From contig CM048750.1 of assembly GCA_026315105.1 (NCBI GenBank), forward strand, positions 264,545,151-264,609,150: a stretch of DNA of 64,000 nt. The letters are read 5' to 3'. Source of the DNA: Locusta migratoria (lineage: Eukaryota > Arthropoda > Insecta > Orthoptera > Acrididae). A model generated the notes under the pieces. That model saw nothing but the letters and a program-made list of their open reading frames with translations. It was not told the origin of the DNA and searched no databases. This document shows positions 34,503-46,407 of the stretch, one piece after another (the stretch's first letter is position 1; each line of letters starts with the position of its first letter). The position numbers were made by a program, and so were the translations under genes.

Positions 34503-35790
34503 TTATCAAGGCCTTCAAGAAGAATATTGTAATTCCAATTCTAAAGAAAGCAAGTGCACACAAATGTTAAAATTACAGATCTATCAGTGTAATAAGCCAT
34601 GCTTGCAAAATACTAACACGAATTATTTGCAGACGAATGGAAAAAGTTTGTGGGATCCGACCTCGAGGAACATCAGTTTGGATTTAGGAGAAATGTAGGA
34701 ACACGGGAGGCAATACTCACATTACGACTTAGCTCATAAGATAGGCTAAGGAAAGGGAAACCTACGTTTTTAGCGTTTGTAGATTTGTAGAAAGCTTTTG
34801 ACCATGTCGACTGGAATACACTATTTCAAATTCTGAAGGTAGCAGGGGTAAAATATAGGGAGCGAAGAGTTATATGCGACCTATACAAAAACCAAACGAG
34901 TCGAAGGGCATGAAAGGGACGCAGAGGTTGGGAAGGGAGTAAGACAGGGTTGTAGCCTTTCCCCAATTTTGTTCAGTCTGTACATTGAGCAAGTAGTGAT
35001 GGAATGCAAGGAGAAATTTGGAGAAGGAATTACATTTCAGGGAGAAGAAATAAAAACTTTGTAGTTTCCTGATGACATAGTAATTTTGTCATAGACTGCA
35101 AAGGATCTAGAAGAGCAAGTGTCTTGAAAGGAAGATATAAGATGGACATTAACAAGAGTAAAGCGAGGATTATGGAATGTAATGTCAGCAAATCAGTCGA
35201 TGCTGAAGGAATTAGATTAGCAAATGAGAAAATAAAAGCAGTATATACATTTTGGTATTTGGGTAGCAAAATAACTTCTGATGACCGAAGATATAAAATG
35301 CCTATGGGAAGAAAGGCGTTTCAAAAGAAGCGAAACTTGTTAACATCCGATATTGATTTAAATGTTTGGAAGTCCTTTCTGAAAGCATTTGTCTGGAGTG
35401 TAGCATTGATGGCAGTGAAACATGGACGATAAGGAGATCACATAAAAAGATGATAGAAGCTTTTGAAATGTGATGCTACAGACGAATGATGGAAATTAGA
35501 TGGGTAGATCACGTAACTAATGAAAATGTGCTCAACCGAAATGAGGAGGAAAAGAGTTTCTAGCCCATCCTGACTAAAAGAAGGGAGAGATTGGTAGAAC
35601 ACATTCTGAGACATCAAGGAATTGTCAACTTAGCATTAGAAGGAAGTGTGTGGGGTAAAAATCGTGGAGGGAGACCGAAGGACGAATACAGCAAGCAGAT
35701 TCAAAAAGGATGTAGGTTGCCGAACGTATTCTCAGATTTAGAGACTTGTACAGGACAGGGTAGCGTGGAGAGCTGCATCAAACCAGACCA
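34503..35790 (+). pseudogene. Reverse transcriptase of RTE-like copy 4
   Basis: Nucleotide-level matches to RT motifs persist, with many stops: the first Asp motif reads as FVDL-stop-KAFDHVDW, RQGCSLSPILFSLY is intact, and the catalytic region reads L-stop-FPDDIVIL, so FADD has become FPDD. The C-terminal region is in frame only in pieces (35124-35432, 35591-35720). Confidence 0.8.
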
Positions 35791-35802
35791 CAACAGTTTC
35801 AC
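34503..35802 (+). mobile_element. RTE-like LINE copy 4, old and decayed
   Basis: Starts within RT (equivalent to PSDFKKNVIIPIPKK) and ends near CATCAAACCAGACCACAACAG, having lost the last codons. It is much more diverged than copies 1, 2 and 6. Confidence 0.85.
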
Positions 35803-36084
35803 TGTAAGGACGAACGAAGGCCCAGTGCGTGGCTTTTGCGCTACTGCAACCGTGATATCACTGCCCGTACTTTGCATCGTGAACTGGCACTTGCAGCAGG
35901 GTGCAGCTCGGTAACATGATGCCAGCCCATCTGTTACTCAGCGGCGTGCCTACATGATTCGAAGCAGCCTGCAACGCAATCGCATGGACGCCTCTTATTG
36001 TGAAATAAGCGTGCAAACACCGCTGTGAAGGTTACACTGCGCCTGCTTTACCCACATTGTAGAGAGTATTTATTAATTTAACTG
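35803..36084 (+). other. Short spacer, possible transposase helix-turn-helix scrap
   Basis: RDITARTLHRELALAAGCSS near 35850-35910 resembles the second helix-turn-helix of Tc1-type transposases. It is very short and uncertain. Confidence 0.2.
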
Positions 36085-36511
36085 CTAGGAAGGTCTTTGT
36101 CTGTAGTGTACCCTTGTACGGGAGTGAAACATAGACGATAAGGAGTTAATGACAGAAAAAGTGATCGAAGCTTTAGAAATTTGGTGCTATAGACGAATGC
36201 TGAAGATTAGATGGGTGGATCGCATGACTAATGTATGAGAATGAGGAACAAAAGAAATATGTAGCATATATTGACTAAAAGAAATGATCGACTGGTGAAC
36301 CACATTCTGCGACGTCAAGGGATTGTTATTGGATTGCATTGTGTGGGGTAAAAATCGAAGAGGGATACCGAGAGACGAATACAGTAAGCAGGTAAACGAT
36401 GTAGTTTGCCGCTGTTTGGAGATGAAAGGCTTCCACAGGATATGGTAGCGAGTAGAGCCGCATCAAACTAGCCTTTCGACGGAAGGCCACAACGGCGTCA
36501 GCAACAGCAAA
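36085..36511 (+). mobile_element. RTE-like LINE copy 5, 3' fragment
   Basis: Only the C-terminal region (YGSET.TI, WCYRRMLKIRWVDR) and a decayed CAA end (CCACAACGGCGTCAGCAACA) remain. Multiple stops. Same orientation as copy 4, probably an independent insertion. Confidence 0.85.
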
Positions 36512-36639
36512 AACGACGACAGAGGGTGAAAAATACGACCAACGTTGAAAAAAAATTGTTTCTGTTTTCTTTTAGTTACAGTCATTGTTTTATTTAGGAC
36601 ATGGATAGGAACAGGAAAGAATAGTATTTTATGGCCCTA

Positions 36640-37400
36640 TTCGGTGTTATTTTTTGCCAAAAGTAGTATTATTTTCTGCCAAATGTGCTGCTACTTTTTC
36701 CAGATACATTGCAATTTTTCCCACATTCTTAGTAATTTTTACATAGTTATTTATTAAATTTGCCAAGTTATTACTTTTTTTACTTTATTCAGTTCTATTT
36801 ATTGACAGATTTGGTCTCTTTTGACAATAAATTTCTTCCCAAACTTCGTGTTTACTACCAAACTGGGTAGTGTTGCCAAATTCTGTGTTGGTTTGTCCCA
36901 CATTTGATGTTTCTTACCAAATTCCTTTTTTCCAATGTTATTGTTGGTCTTTACCAATTCATTGTATGATTCGTGATGTTTTCTATTAATTTATTTTTGC
37001 TGTAGGTACTGTTTCCAGCAAATTTGTAGTATTTTACCAAACGCTATGTTGATGTTCTTTTAGATTACTTATTTATTTTCGTTGTTATTTGACTAATTTT
37101 GTGTTGCTGTTTTACCCGAGATTATGTTGTTTTTTTCCAAATTATATATACATATACATATACATACATATTTGTTAACGTTTTTCAAATTCATTCTTAT
37201 TCTTGCCAAATTTTGTGTCATTCCAAATTGAATTCGGTGTTTTCCCCATTCTTTGTTTTATTTTATTTTCTTTTTTATATAAATTAGCTTTTTTCCTTTT
37301 ACGAAATTCCTTAGTTGTCGCCAAATTCGGCATTGCTTTTGACACCTTAGGTCTTTTCCTTACCGAATTTGATAATTTTTTCGCCTCGTCCTCACATCAA
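36640..37400 (+). repeat. Decayed tandem array, core TTGCCAAATTTTGTGTT
   Basis: The core, or close variants (TTACCAAATTC, TTCCCAAACTTCGTGTT, TTGCCAAATTCTGTGTT), recurs at least ten times at irregular 25-50 bp spacing on the same strand, for example near 36654, 36676, 36834, 36880, 36919, 37028, 37203 and 37318. T-rich flanks separate the cores. Confidence 0.55.
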
Positions 37401-39480
37401 ATTTCTTTGCATATGAACTGTCACTTTAAATTACTCTTTAACCTCATGCTTAAAGAGATTAAAATTCAAATAGCAATTTTAGCATTCAGGGACTTTCAAC
37501 CAACTATATTAAAAACTATCGTCAGTTACAAATTCGACGAACTGGAAAATTACAAATATCACGATATCTTGTAACAATTAGCAATTTTACGTTATTCCGC
37601 TAAAAACCACTATTATCGGGGTTTCTTTCTCGTTATCGCTTTCGCAATTTTTTTTTTTTGTCTCGATCTATATGTTACACATAGTAATCGGTAGTGTTAA
37701 GTGTCATTGGAGTTATTAGATGTGGATCTTATGTCTCAACTCAAAACGTCTACACAGGGAAGGGTACATCAAATAACTTTACTACCAAGTGCATTTGTGA
37801 CAAGTTCTTGAAGACGCTAAATGTGGCACATCTGGCCAAAAGTTATCGAGAAAATGTGCAACACCAGAAAAGTTGTACGATGGATATTTTATGTGAACCA
37901 AAAGTATGTGTGATGGCTATATAGCCAGTTTGATCTCTCCTTTCCTATTTTTCAGAAGTTCATCTTTTAATCTGGCAACATTAGTCATCAGACAATCTTT
38001 TTCTTCTCACTAGGCACAGTACAAATGTTTCATTACATTCATTACAGGTTGCCTCAATGTATAAAACATTTAGCAACAACTATAGTTAAGAAAATTCAAC
38101 AGAAATATGGCCCATTTAATAATAATGCAAACCATTTAATAAAAATGTAAAAAAAAAGAGAAACACACACACACACACACAGTTCACATTCGGAAAAAAG
38201 GCCCTCTCGGCTGGTTTCAAGGATAAAACTTTGTAGGGTTTTTAACCAGTCAGAGCATTTCAACGAATTTCGTGAATATTCAGGCAATTCTTTATATTTG
38301 CGTAACGATAAAAAGTGGAAAACTATTGAAATTTATTGAAATAGCTTGATGAGATACCATCAACAGTTTGCTTTATTTCTTGAGAAGTAGAACAACAGAA
38401 GCAAATTACAGAAAACGAGGTTTGCCATGTGAGGATTATTACCGACAGACATAAGAGATGGGGTGGAAAAGTACAGAAAAATTTAAGTCATAAAAGTGAA
38501 TTAATGACACCAGAAAATAAAATGACGCTACTTATTGAGAAATAAACAGAGAAAGCATCGTAATAGCGAAGGGATGGAACAATTTGTTATAATGTTTGAG
38601 ACGTGGAAAGCTTAGTATACACCTCAGTTATTTGGGGAAATCGGAAAAATTGCGTCATTGGAGATATCGCCAGTTTCTGCTTCGAAATCATTCATTCCTG
38701 AGGACTTCCTTTGTCCGGTCTGTACCCTCTCACGTCGTTGAGACTAGCTGGCATGCGGGAGTAATTTTAAGCTAGGTAGATTTCGGTATTGTTATTGTGA
38801 TCCTATAACTGTCATTAAGCAATTTCTACCCTCTCGTGTCGTTGTGGCTATCTAGCACTCGGAAGTAATTTTAGGACAGCATATTTTTGATATTGTACCT
38901 CAAATTGGGTGCTGGAAGTAATAATTCGAAGAGTATGGATTCTTTGGTCCGTGACCGTCTGTTAACCGTAAATGCTTGCTGTAAGTTGCTTTCCAATCTT
39001 CCCCGTCCTCCCCGAAGCTTGTCGCCGCTCGTGTATTCTCGTTTCCATTTTACGTTGTGGACGACATTTCCAGCAGGCTGCATTTCCCCTTCAGTCAGCA
39101 GTTGTGTGGGTCGTATGTGGTATCCTGCTCCGTTGCCCTAGGCCTGGGTTCTGCGGCTTGTGTGGGGCCGCACGCATGAGACAGTCCGGATGGAAGAAGA
39201 AACTGTAGAGGGTGCCGTCATCTCCACCATCATGGGTTTGGCTCCAAAGTATTATTATTTGGTGTTCAGGATGTAAATTTTATCTTTGATCGCCTATTGT
39301 AACTATTAAAATTGTTAAAGTGGGTGATTAAGGCTCGTGATTTAACATTCTTACCTGTGACCGTTTCTGAATTTATGATACTCTTATTTCACAATTTTAT
39401 AAAACATTTTTGGAGAAACAACAATCGTTAATGAAATGCTATTTTTAGAAAGCACAGTATCATTCGCAATAGAATTCTTT
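37401..39480. other. Unassigned stretch
   Basis: No element recognised. A short (CA)n run lies at 38164-38181. 38730-38840 has two loosely similar segments around GTCGTTGAGACTAGCT and GTCGTTGTGGCTATCT. Confidence 0.3.
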
Positions 39481-39566
39481 TTTGTTGTTGCTAGGCAGTC
39501 AGTTTCAGTGTTCTGGTGAGACTATCTCCACGCCGAATGTGGGCAGGTCATGGTTGCCATGGTTGG

Positions 39567-39595
39567 CCTGAAGATGGTCTCACAAGCAGCCTGAA
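39567..39595 (+). ncRNA. Hammerhead-like motif
   Basis: CCTGAAGATGGTCTCACAAG then CAGCCTGAATGC: the first core box is intact and the second is degraded (CTGAATG). A partly inverted copy lies at 39490-39530 (GGTGAGACTATCT). Confidence 0.35.
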
Positions 39596-39840
39596 TGCTA
39601 TATCTCGCCTCAGGAGATAATAACTAAAAAACACTGTCTGATACGGAAATTGTGTTTATTGACAGGACAAACTAATCATCTTCTGGAAACAAAACTAACT
39701 AACTTCTGAAACTAAGGCAATAACAACAAACATCAACCAAAATATTTCCTCTTCACCATTTAGGTACAAGCCAGGGAGACAACGACAGCCTTGAGAGAAC
39801 GGCCAGGGAGACGGAGCCGGACGACGTATTCCATTGAGGG

Positions 39841-39867
39841 AAGTCCCTGTCGCTGGCAGGGACTCTT
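39841..39867. other. Strong small hairpin
   Basis: AGTCCCTG and CAGGGACT, 8 bp perfect, around a 7-base loop. Role unknown. Confidence 0.6.
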
Positions 39868-40239
39868 CCCCGGAGGTGTCAATATCCCTCAGCTATGGTT
39901 CTTGTAGGTATGGAACAAGGTGAATGAAGTCCCAACGTAAGCTGACGATTTCGACCTTATGTGGTTACAATTAATTTCACAATAAACTTTGGGGGTGGAC
40001 TCATATAGCCTTTACCTTGGTCCGTAAGATACCCCAAATTATATATTAAAACTTTACAATTTCAATTACATGATACAATGCGTTAATAATTTAAACATAG
40101 ACATCGTTGAAAAATATTTTTCTTTTAATTAGTTAAGGATCGTGGCACCTTATGTCTGTGCCAGGGTAATGGAATGGTCATTTCTAGTGTTTGAATGTTG
40201 TGGACGGTATGCCGAAGGTGGTCCACTTTGTTATGAATC

Positions 40240-41213
40240 CTAGTCGTCCTCGTACGTATTGCCTCCACGATGGTATCCATAAAGAGAGCTTAATGAACGT
40301 CAACATTCCTGGTGTAGCTGTCTGCCCTTAGGATCCAACGCAGTGTCTTGTTTTGGACTACTTGTATTCTTGCAACCTGTGTTGCACTAGTCAGGCCCCA
40401 AACGGAGTTGCCATATAATATTTTAAACAGTACTGTTGTGGCCTTGTACAATCGTAGCTTGGCGCCTGTGCTCAGTTCTGTACACAAGAACAGTGGCATT
40501 AAGCTCTTGAACATAGCGTTAACCTTTGGTCTTAGGTTATTGATGTGTTTATGTAGGAATAACAGCCTGTCTAGGGTAGCTCCCAGGTATCTAACTGTAG
40601 TTCCCCAGGGTATGTCTTGCCCGTTGAGACGCAGGTTGGACGTCATCTGTGGTCGCTTCCTGGTTAAGTAAATCGCTGTGGTTCTCGCTGGATTCAGCTT
40701 CACCTTGTTGGTCTTACACCATTTGGTGATTGCATGTTGGCTCGAATGTGTCTCTGGTCATAAACGCCGTATCATTGGCGAATTGAGCGATCTCAACTCT
40801 TTCAACTGTCGGGATGTCGTTGGTATATATGTTGAAGAGTATCGGGGACAATATTGTCCCCTGTGGCAGACCGGCGACCACAGGTCGAGTGTCCGATGAC
40901 TGGTCTTCTACCGTTACTGTCGTCGTCCTATTAGTTAAGTAGTTCGCAATTAGTTTGATGTAACATTGCTGTGCCGTGGTTTGTTCATGAAATTTTCTGA
41001 TAAGCTGCTCCCGCCACACCTTGCCATATGCCTTTCCCACGTCCAACAAGACGGCCGCTGTTGCCTTCGTAACGTTAAGATTCCTCGTGATGTGTTCAGC
41101 CAGACGAAGCAGTTGTAACTCAGCTGATAGTTTCCGTTGGGACTCTTCTGCTCGGATCGTTCCTTCTTCAATCAGTGGCTCCATGCCGTCGTGTTGCACT
41201 GCTCCCCCCTAAA
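40240..41213 (-). mobile_element. Jockey-like LINE fragment
   Basis: RT fragment on the minus strand in two frames with Jockey-group signatures. Neither end of the element is defined. Confidence 0.75.
40290..41199 (-). pseudogene. Reverse transcriptase, Jockey-like, catalytic site mutated
   Basis: The frame read from 41199 gives LLDVGKAYGKVW (consensus LLDIEKAFDRVW), GLPQGTILSPILFNIYTNDIP and FANDTAFMT, where the catalytic pair ADD is AND. After a frameshift near 40710 the frame from 40703 gives KLNPARTTAIYLTRK and VRYLGATLDRLLF, the thumb region. With the second catalytic Asp replaced by Asn, it could not polymerise even if the frame were whole. Confidence 0.8.
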
Positions 41214-41436
41214 TAGTCGGCGCGCAGTGATACGTGGCAGTCTCGAGCTGGTCTCACGTGACTGTGCGGAGGAAAATAGTCCCGGTTTAGTGCGCTCTCT
41301 GGCGGCGCTCGTCGCGTCCTCTGGTGACTCCGGAACCGCCGCTGTGGAACGCCTCACTGGTAGGCATCCATGCGCTTGTACCCTGCATTGCGGGTTGTCC
41401 ACTAATCAGGCGAACCACCGGTACATGATACTGAAA

Positions 41437-41595
41437 TGTTCAAATGTTTGTTAAGCTTATCGGACTTAACTACAAACTACCTTATACTAAGGACGGCACA
41501 AATATCCATTCCCGAGGGGGATTCGAACCCCCGACCGTAGTGGCCGTGCTGACCGTGACTGGAGCGCCTCAGTCCCCGCGGCCACCGCGGCCGGC
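41437..41595 (-). mobile_element. tRNA-derived SINE (family A), internally shortened, 14-bp TSD with one mismatch
   Basis: Minus-strand SINE lacking part of the tail. ACATGATACTGAAA at 41423-41436 and ACATGACACTGAAA at 41596-41609 differ by one base. Confidence 0.9.
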
Positions 41596-41667
41596 ACATG
41601 ACACTGAAACCAACTGATACCCACGGCCAACGGATCCGACCAGCCCATAGTCGGCTGCCATGGTTGA

Positions 41668-41702
41668 CCTTAGGATAGTCTCAGAAGCCGACTGAAACCG
41701 GT
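41668..41702 (+). ncRNA. Hammerhead-like motif
   Basis: CCTTAGGAT, perfect helix AGTC/GACT with a 9-base loop, then GAAACCGGTT. The first box is mutated (TTAGGA for TGAAGA). Confidence 0.4.
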
Positions 41703-41759
41703 TGCCTAAGAACAATAAAAAATGTTGTGATCGAGACTGTATTTCGTAAAAATATAGGA

Positions 41760-42334
41760 TCTTATTTAACTGCCTAGTGGGATCGAGCTATTACTTGGCT
41801 CTGTAACCTTATGAATAATCTTATCAATTGCAGTCTTACACGTATAAATGAATATTGTTTGAGGCTGAAGATGTGACTACTGGTTTGTAAGTATCTTCCT
41901 AAAGCTTTTGATACATTTATTAGACCTTTCTTGAAGCTTTGATTGTGTTTAAAAAATAACAATGTTGTACAATCATCAGTTTTAGATCAACTTTGCACTG
42001 TAACCTACCAATGTGATGTTCAGTAAGGAGCATTCATCTTGTTAACTGAGATATTCTAGTCAATTATTCTTTATCTGATTAAATTTCCGAGCCATTGTTT
42101 TCATTGTAATTTTCTGGTCAGTTATTTTTTAATGTTTAATTACAGTTCTCGCTGAGTTTTAAAACCGGGGAGGCATCAAATATATGTAAATTAATGAATG
42201 TTTGTAACTAACGGCAAGTCCAAAATAACGAATGGTAAATTGAAAAGAATAAGACTTCCACGCCCTTTATATTGTGCATTTCTTCTGTACATTGCAAAAA
42301 CGTGTTCCAGTGTTTGGAAACCTATTGAACCAAA
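41760..42334. other. Unassigned stretch
   Basis: AT-rich, nothing recognised. Confidence 0.3.
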
Positions 42335-42457
42335 CTGCTGTGGTCAGCGGTCGCTTGGCTTACAAACAATGTAACTTATACTAAGGATAACACACACACT
42401 TCCATGCTCGAGGGAGGACTCGAACCTCCGGCGGGAACGCTCTCGCTGTGACGGAAC
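42335..42457 (-). mobile_element. SINE fragment (family B), broken by a LINE tail
   Basis: Reverse of box B (GGACTCGAACCTCC) and part of the tail. The head stops abruptly at the TCTACATCC tail of the LINE that follows. Confidence 0.7.
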
Positions 42458-43275
42458 TTCTACATCCACATACCTACATAAATACTCGCCGCGGCGGAGA
42501 GGCCGAGCGTATTGAGGCGTTATGAGGCGCAAGGCCGTTCCCCGTCGGGGTTTCGAAACCCCTTCTCGGGCATGGATGTCTGTGTCATCTTCAGTATAAG
42601 GTAGTTTGTAAGTTCAGGGACAGATGACCCCCACAGTTAAGTCCCTTAAGCCTGACAAACATTTAAACAGAAATACTCTGCAAGTCACATTGAAGTGCAT
42701 CGCAGAGGCCCGAAGTACTCGCTTTTATGGTGTTTCTCTACTGTTCCATTCTTTTACAGCTCGCGGTAAAAAGGAACACGTAAAGCTTTTTGATCTCATT
42801 TATCTTATTTTATTTTGCTGATCTTGCCTTCCTATGTCGGTAGGTGCTAACTATATATGTTGACATTTGTAAGAGAAAGTTGGTGAAAGAAATTTGGCAA
42901 ATAGATCTCGTCGCAACGAGTAACGCCTATGTTTTGATTATTTCCACCCCAACTCATGCATCATTACTGTTACACTCTCTCCCGTATATCTCGATAGTAC
43001 AATACGAGCTGTTCTTCTCTGAATTTTCTCTAAATCATCTGTCAATCCTACTTGGTGGGATCCCACAATGCGCAACAATACTCCAAAATAAGATGCACAA
43101 GTGTAGTGTAGGCACTTTCTTTAGTACAACTGTTGCATCGTCTAAGTGTTCTGCCAACGAAACGTAGTCTTAGGTTCGCTTCCTCTACAATATTTTCTAT
43201 GTGTTATTTCCCAGTTAAGTTGTTTGTGGTTTTACTCCTAGGTATTTAGTTGAATTTACAGCCAGTAAATTACTG
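42458..43275 (-). mobile_element. CR1-like LINE remnant with SINE insertion
   Basis: Minus-strand 3' end (TCTACATCCACATACC), SINE at 42488-42670, then 3' UTR and thumb region recognisable by comparison with 53514-54156 (AAGTGTTCTGCCAACGAAAC; CCTAGGTATTTAGTTGAATT). Highly diverged, so an old copy. Confidence 0.75.
42488..42670 (+). mobile_element. tRNA-derived SINE, 8-bp TSD, inside a LINE
   Basis: Head GCCGCGGCGGAGAGGCCGAG, altered box B (GGTTTCGAAACC, a mutation that makes it palindromic), and the usual tail. AAATACTC flanks it at 42480-42487 and 42671-42678. Confidence 0.88.
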
Positions 43276-43619
43276 TTGAACACAGTACACGAAAGCGACG
43301 TATGCTGACGGGTATTTACAAGCTACCAGCTGTCTTACACTTTATCAACGTATAGGAGTTCTGCCGACCTTGGTTAAAAGACTCTTTGCTACCTCGGATG
43401 CTGAGAAATTTCCACGGAAGCTGCAACATCTGGAGGTTGTTTTCAATCAAAACGGCCATACGGACAGATATAGTCGACGTGCTGTTGAGTTTGGACCACT
43501 GCCTAAGCCAGCTGAATACACTGTTATGTAGCATTTTCCACCATACGCTGCGAACGTGTCTACAGATTGAGGAAAATTGAAACAGGTTCGTTTTTAGTCC
43601 GCCACCTATGATAACAGCA
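43276..43619. other. Unassigned stretch
   Basis: Nothing recognised; short overlapping frames on both strands. Confidence 0.3.
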
Positions 43620-43930
43620 TTTCTTGGCTCTGTTAAAAATTGTTTCGGTCTGAGAAAGCCGTTTTCAAAATACCCAAAGTATTCGTACCGTCAATGACAC
43701 ATTTGTTGAACATCGTCGCCATACGCGATTATCGCAGCCTGATAAATGCAGAGTGATTGAACACTATCTTGCAGAGAGACACAGTGTGATGTGGGATGAG
43801 CCACAAATTATTTTTGATGCTTTGCGTTAGTGGGATTGTGTTGTAAAAGATTCTATTGAAATAAGACTAACACAGTTAGTGGATACCCGCAGAGTAAAAC
43901 ATGGAATCCTATTTTGTCAGATGTGAAGAA
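43620..43930 (+). pseudogene. Second Penelope-like GIY-YIG endonuclease remnant
   Basis: From about 43707 the frame reads EHRRHTRLSQPDKCRVIEHYLAERHSVMWDE, then QIIFDALR-stop-WDCVVKDSIEIRL. This follows the C-terminal half of Penelope-type GIY-YIG domains (RIKEH...QP.KSAVAEH....H...WD...I......YW.R...EAIEI). The YIG strand upstream is degraded (KVFVPS). It is a different subfamily from 18243-18745, and no RT was found. Confidence 0.65.
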
Positions 43931-45650
43931 ACATGGCAACTGAACCTGGTGGCAACGAGTGACAACCTTTAGCGATATCTCGTTTTTCTATTTTATACAG
44001 AAGTCACCATTGGCGGCGCTGCAACTTCTTTAGCGCCAGGGGGCAGCAGCTACGAGGAAACGCGTGTGTAATTGAAACGGTTATATCAGACTACACAAGG
44101 AACATTTTTCAATGACATATTTTGCAATGTACTGATATGTTATTTTTAACTCCAAGTTTTTGATTTTATTACATTAAAAATCACACATTTGGTTTATACA
44201 ACAAATTACTTTCACGAACATAAATAATATTTATTTTTATTATGACGGAGTTCCCAATAAATAAAATTAACTTCACTTGTAAATAAACAGCTCTTATTTA
44301 ACTCATATGTATTGTAATAAATTAATAAAGCTTAAAAAATGAATCTTTTATGTTAGAAATTGTTACATGTCACCAATCGTTTCGTAAATATCACAATGTT
44401 TAGTTAACTAATTTAGTCCTCATTCTCTGCATCCGAAGTAAGAATATCTGTCTTTTTGTTGACCAATCGTAAAGTTGCTTGTAGAAGGACTCATAGCCTT
44501 GTGGACACAATTCTAGTTTTTACATCTACCTTCTTCGTGTTAATGGGGACACTTTCCTGTAGATAAGGTTTGTTGTTATGAGGAGAAGGAGCTTTGGACG
44601 TTTTTGCAAAACTGAAGATATTAACAACTAATCCTTTGATGAATGAGTTGGTAAGTACTCGCCCCTTGATCTTTTTGCTGTTATGAAACGCCTGGATGTC
44701 TTAAAACTTTTTTTTTTTTCTTAGGTATTCTTCGACCAGAACTTCCATCAGATGTTGTCGTCTTATTGTAGATAGGTTGAAATAAATCTGCTAACGAAAT
44801 AACATCGCCAGTGTCTATCTGAATGGTGGATCTACCTTGAACACTGGCACAAGTGTCTTACGTATGTTTTTCTGCACTACGGAAAAGGTTCTTAGCTCTT
44901 ATTCACGTGTTTAAATGTGATGTACATAAATGATTTCTCTGCTAAACGACGTGTCTCAGTGTGGTCGCTACGAATCTGCATCTAAATCAAATTCGCTAAA
45001 AAATGTTGCGTTTAGTTTCTGAAATAACCGATTCAATATAGTTGGGGCATACGCAAATTCGCTGCATATAAATGTTATCTTGTTTACATCAGTCATGGCG
45101 ACAGCGGCGTAGTTTCTCTCACCTGATGATGGCGGCCACATACTGTATCTTGCGGTGGTATTGGATATGGCTCGCAAATCCTCTTAGTACGCACTTGCGG
45201 TGCACTAACCAGGTGGGATAACATATCATGTGTTTAAGCTTGTTGTACTCCGATACTTTTAAAACTTGTCGACGGTAGCATTGCAACATGGTAATGTGCG
45301 ACCACACAAGACATGAAAATATCGAGGCTTTTTAGTCGTTCATCGGTTTCTACTGCTAGTTTTAACGTTCCTGATATCCGATATCTTGCCTATCTAGTAC
45401 ATGAGCTCGATGGCTACGGAACCTCTGTCATGGGATACACCACCTGCTGTTACAACAGAGAGACTTTGGAAAGACTTTGATGTACCATAATAATACCTCC
45501 ACAGCCTCTTTAATGCAATGCCTACGTGTGTAGCAGCAGTTACATCCAGCAACGGAGGCAATAATAATATTTTCGTCGTCTTCCCCAGTTTACAAGGGGC
45601 CGTATTTTAATCATGTGATGTTTATATGAGTACAAGGTGCTATCTAGGGC
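43931..45650. other. Unassigned stretch with a possible decayed gene on the minus strand
   Basis: 44130-44400 is AT-rich. On the minus strand 45180-44450 shows broken pieces of coding-like sequence (44968-45177, 69 codons) without a domain I can name. 44700-44725 is a T-run followed by CTTAGG. Could be a retrocopy. Confidence 0.25.
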
Positions 45651-45654
45651 CGGC

Positions 45655-45835
45655 AGCAGTGGCCGAGCGGTCTGCAGCGCGCCAGTCACGTTCTGCACGG
45701 CCACTACGGTCGGGGGTTCGAACCCCCCTCGGGCATGGATATTTGTGCCGTCTTTGGTATTAGCTAATTCATAAGTAGAGACTGATGACCCCTTAGTTAA
45801 GTCCCATTAAGCTCTACAAACATTTGAACATTTTG
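45655..45835 (+). mobile_element. tRNA-derived SINE (family C)
   Basis: Head GCAGTGGCCGAGCGGTCTGC, box B GGTTCGAACCC, tail with an internal deletion. Flanks GCTATCTAGG and GCTATTTAGG differ by one base. Confidence 0.9.
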
Positions 45836-45891
45836 CTATTTAGGTTGGAAAAGAAAACAGCCACCAACTGCAAAGTTGGAGATTTAGTCAC

Positions 45892-45926
45892 AACCAGTTT
45901 CGAGCAATTATTACCCTTCTTCAGGT
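45892..45926 (-). ncRNA. Hammerhead-like motif
   Basis: Minus strand CCTGAAGAAG, 13 bases, CGAAACTGGTTGTGA. Both boxes are intact and helix II is weak. It resembles the copy at 16302-16336, including TTGTGA after it. Confidence 0.35.
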
Positions 45927-46407
45927 ATCTGTACAGGAAACAGGAATAATATACAAACACAAATATTATATAAAATTCGCAGTAGAATCACAACTTAAAG
46001 GGGCAAGAAGTACACTGTATTTAAAGCTTTCTCGAAAAGTAACAAAATGTGAAATATCAATACCCTATTCTGATGCATGTAGATAAGGAACTGTAGAAAG
46101 TATTAAGTTCATATAAACGAGAAAAAATTAGTTACTGACTAACTGTGTCCTATATGTTTACATGGAGCATTGTGTAATAACACTAAACATCAAGTGCAGA
46201 GATCGTGCTAGAACTCGTTAAGTTGTTAATATGTGCTACATATCATGTCTTTCCTGGTGTTGTATTTTGGATGTGCTGCAATGTATAACGCTATAATCCT
46301 ACGTATTGCTTGTGAGGAGTGCTACTGTCTAGGGTTAATTTATTTGCAAGATACATGATTAATGTGCTCATAAGCCATCAGTCACTTTTTTTATTCATTA
46401 AACACCA
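45927..46407. other. Unassigned stretch
   Basis: AT-rich; nothing recognised. Confidence 0.3.

Noticed and set aside
36640..37400. CRISPR-like array
   Set aside because: Repeats are imperfect and spacing is irregular, and the surrounding sequence is plainly eukaryotic.
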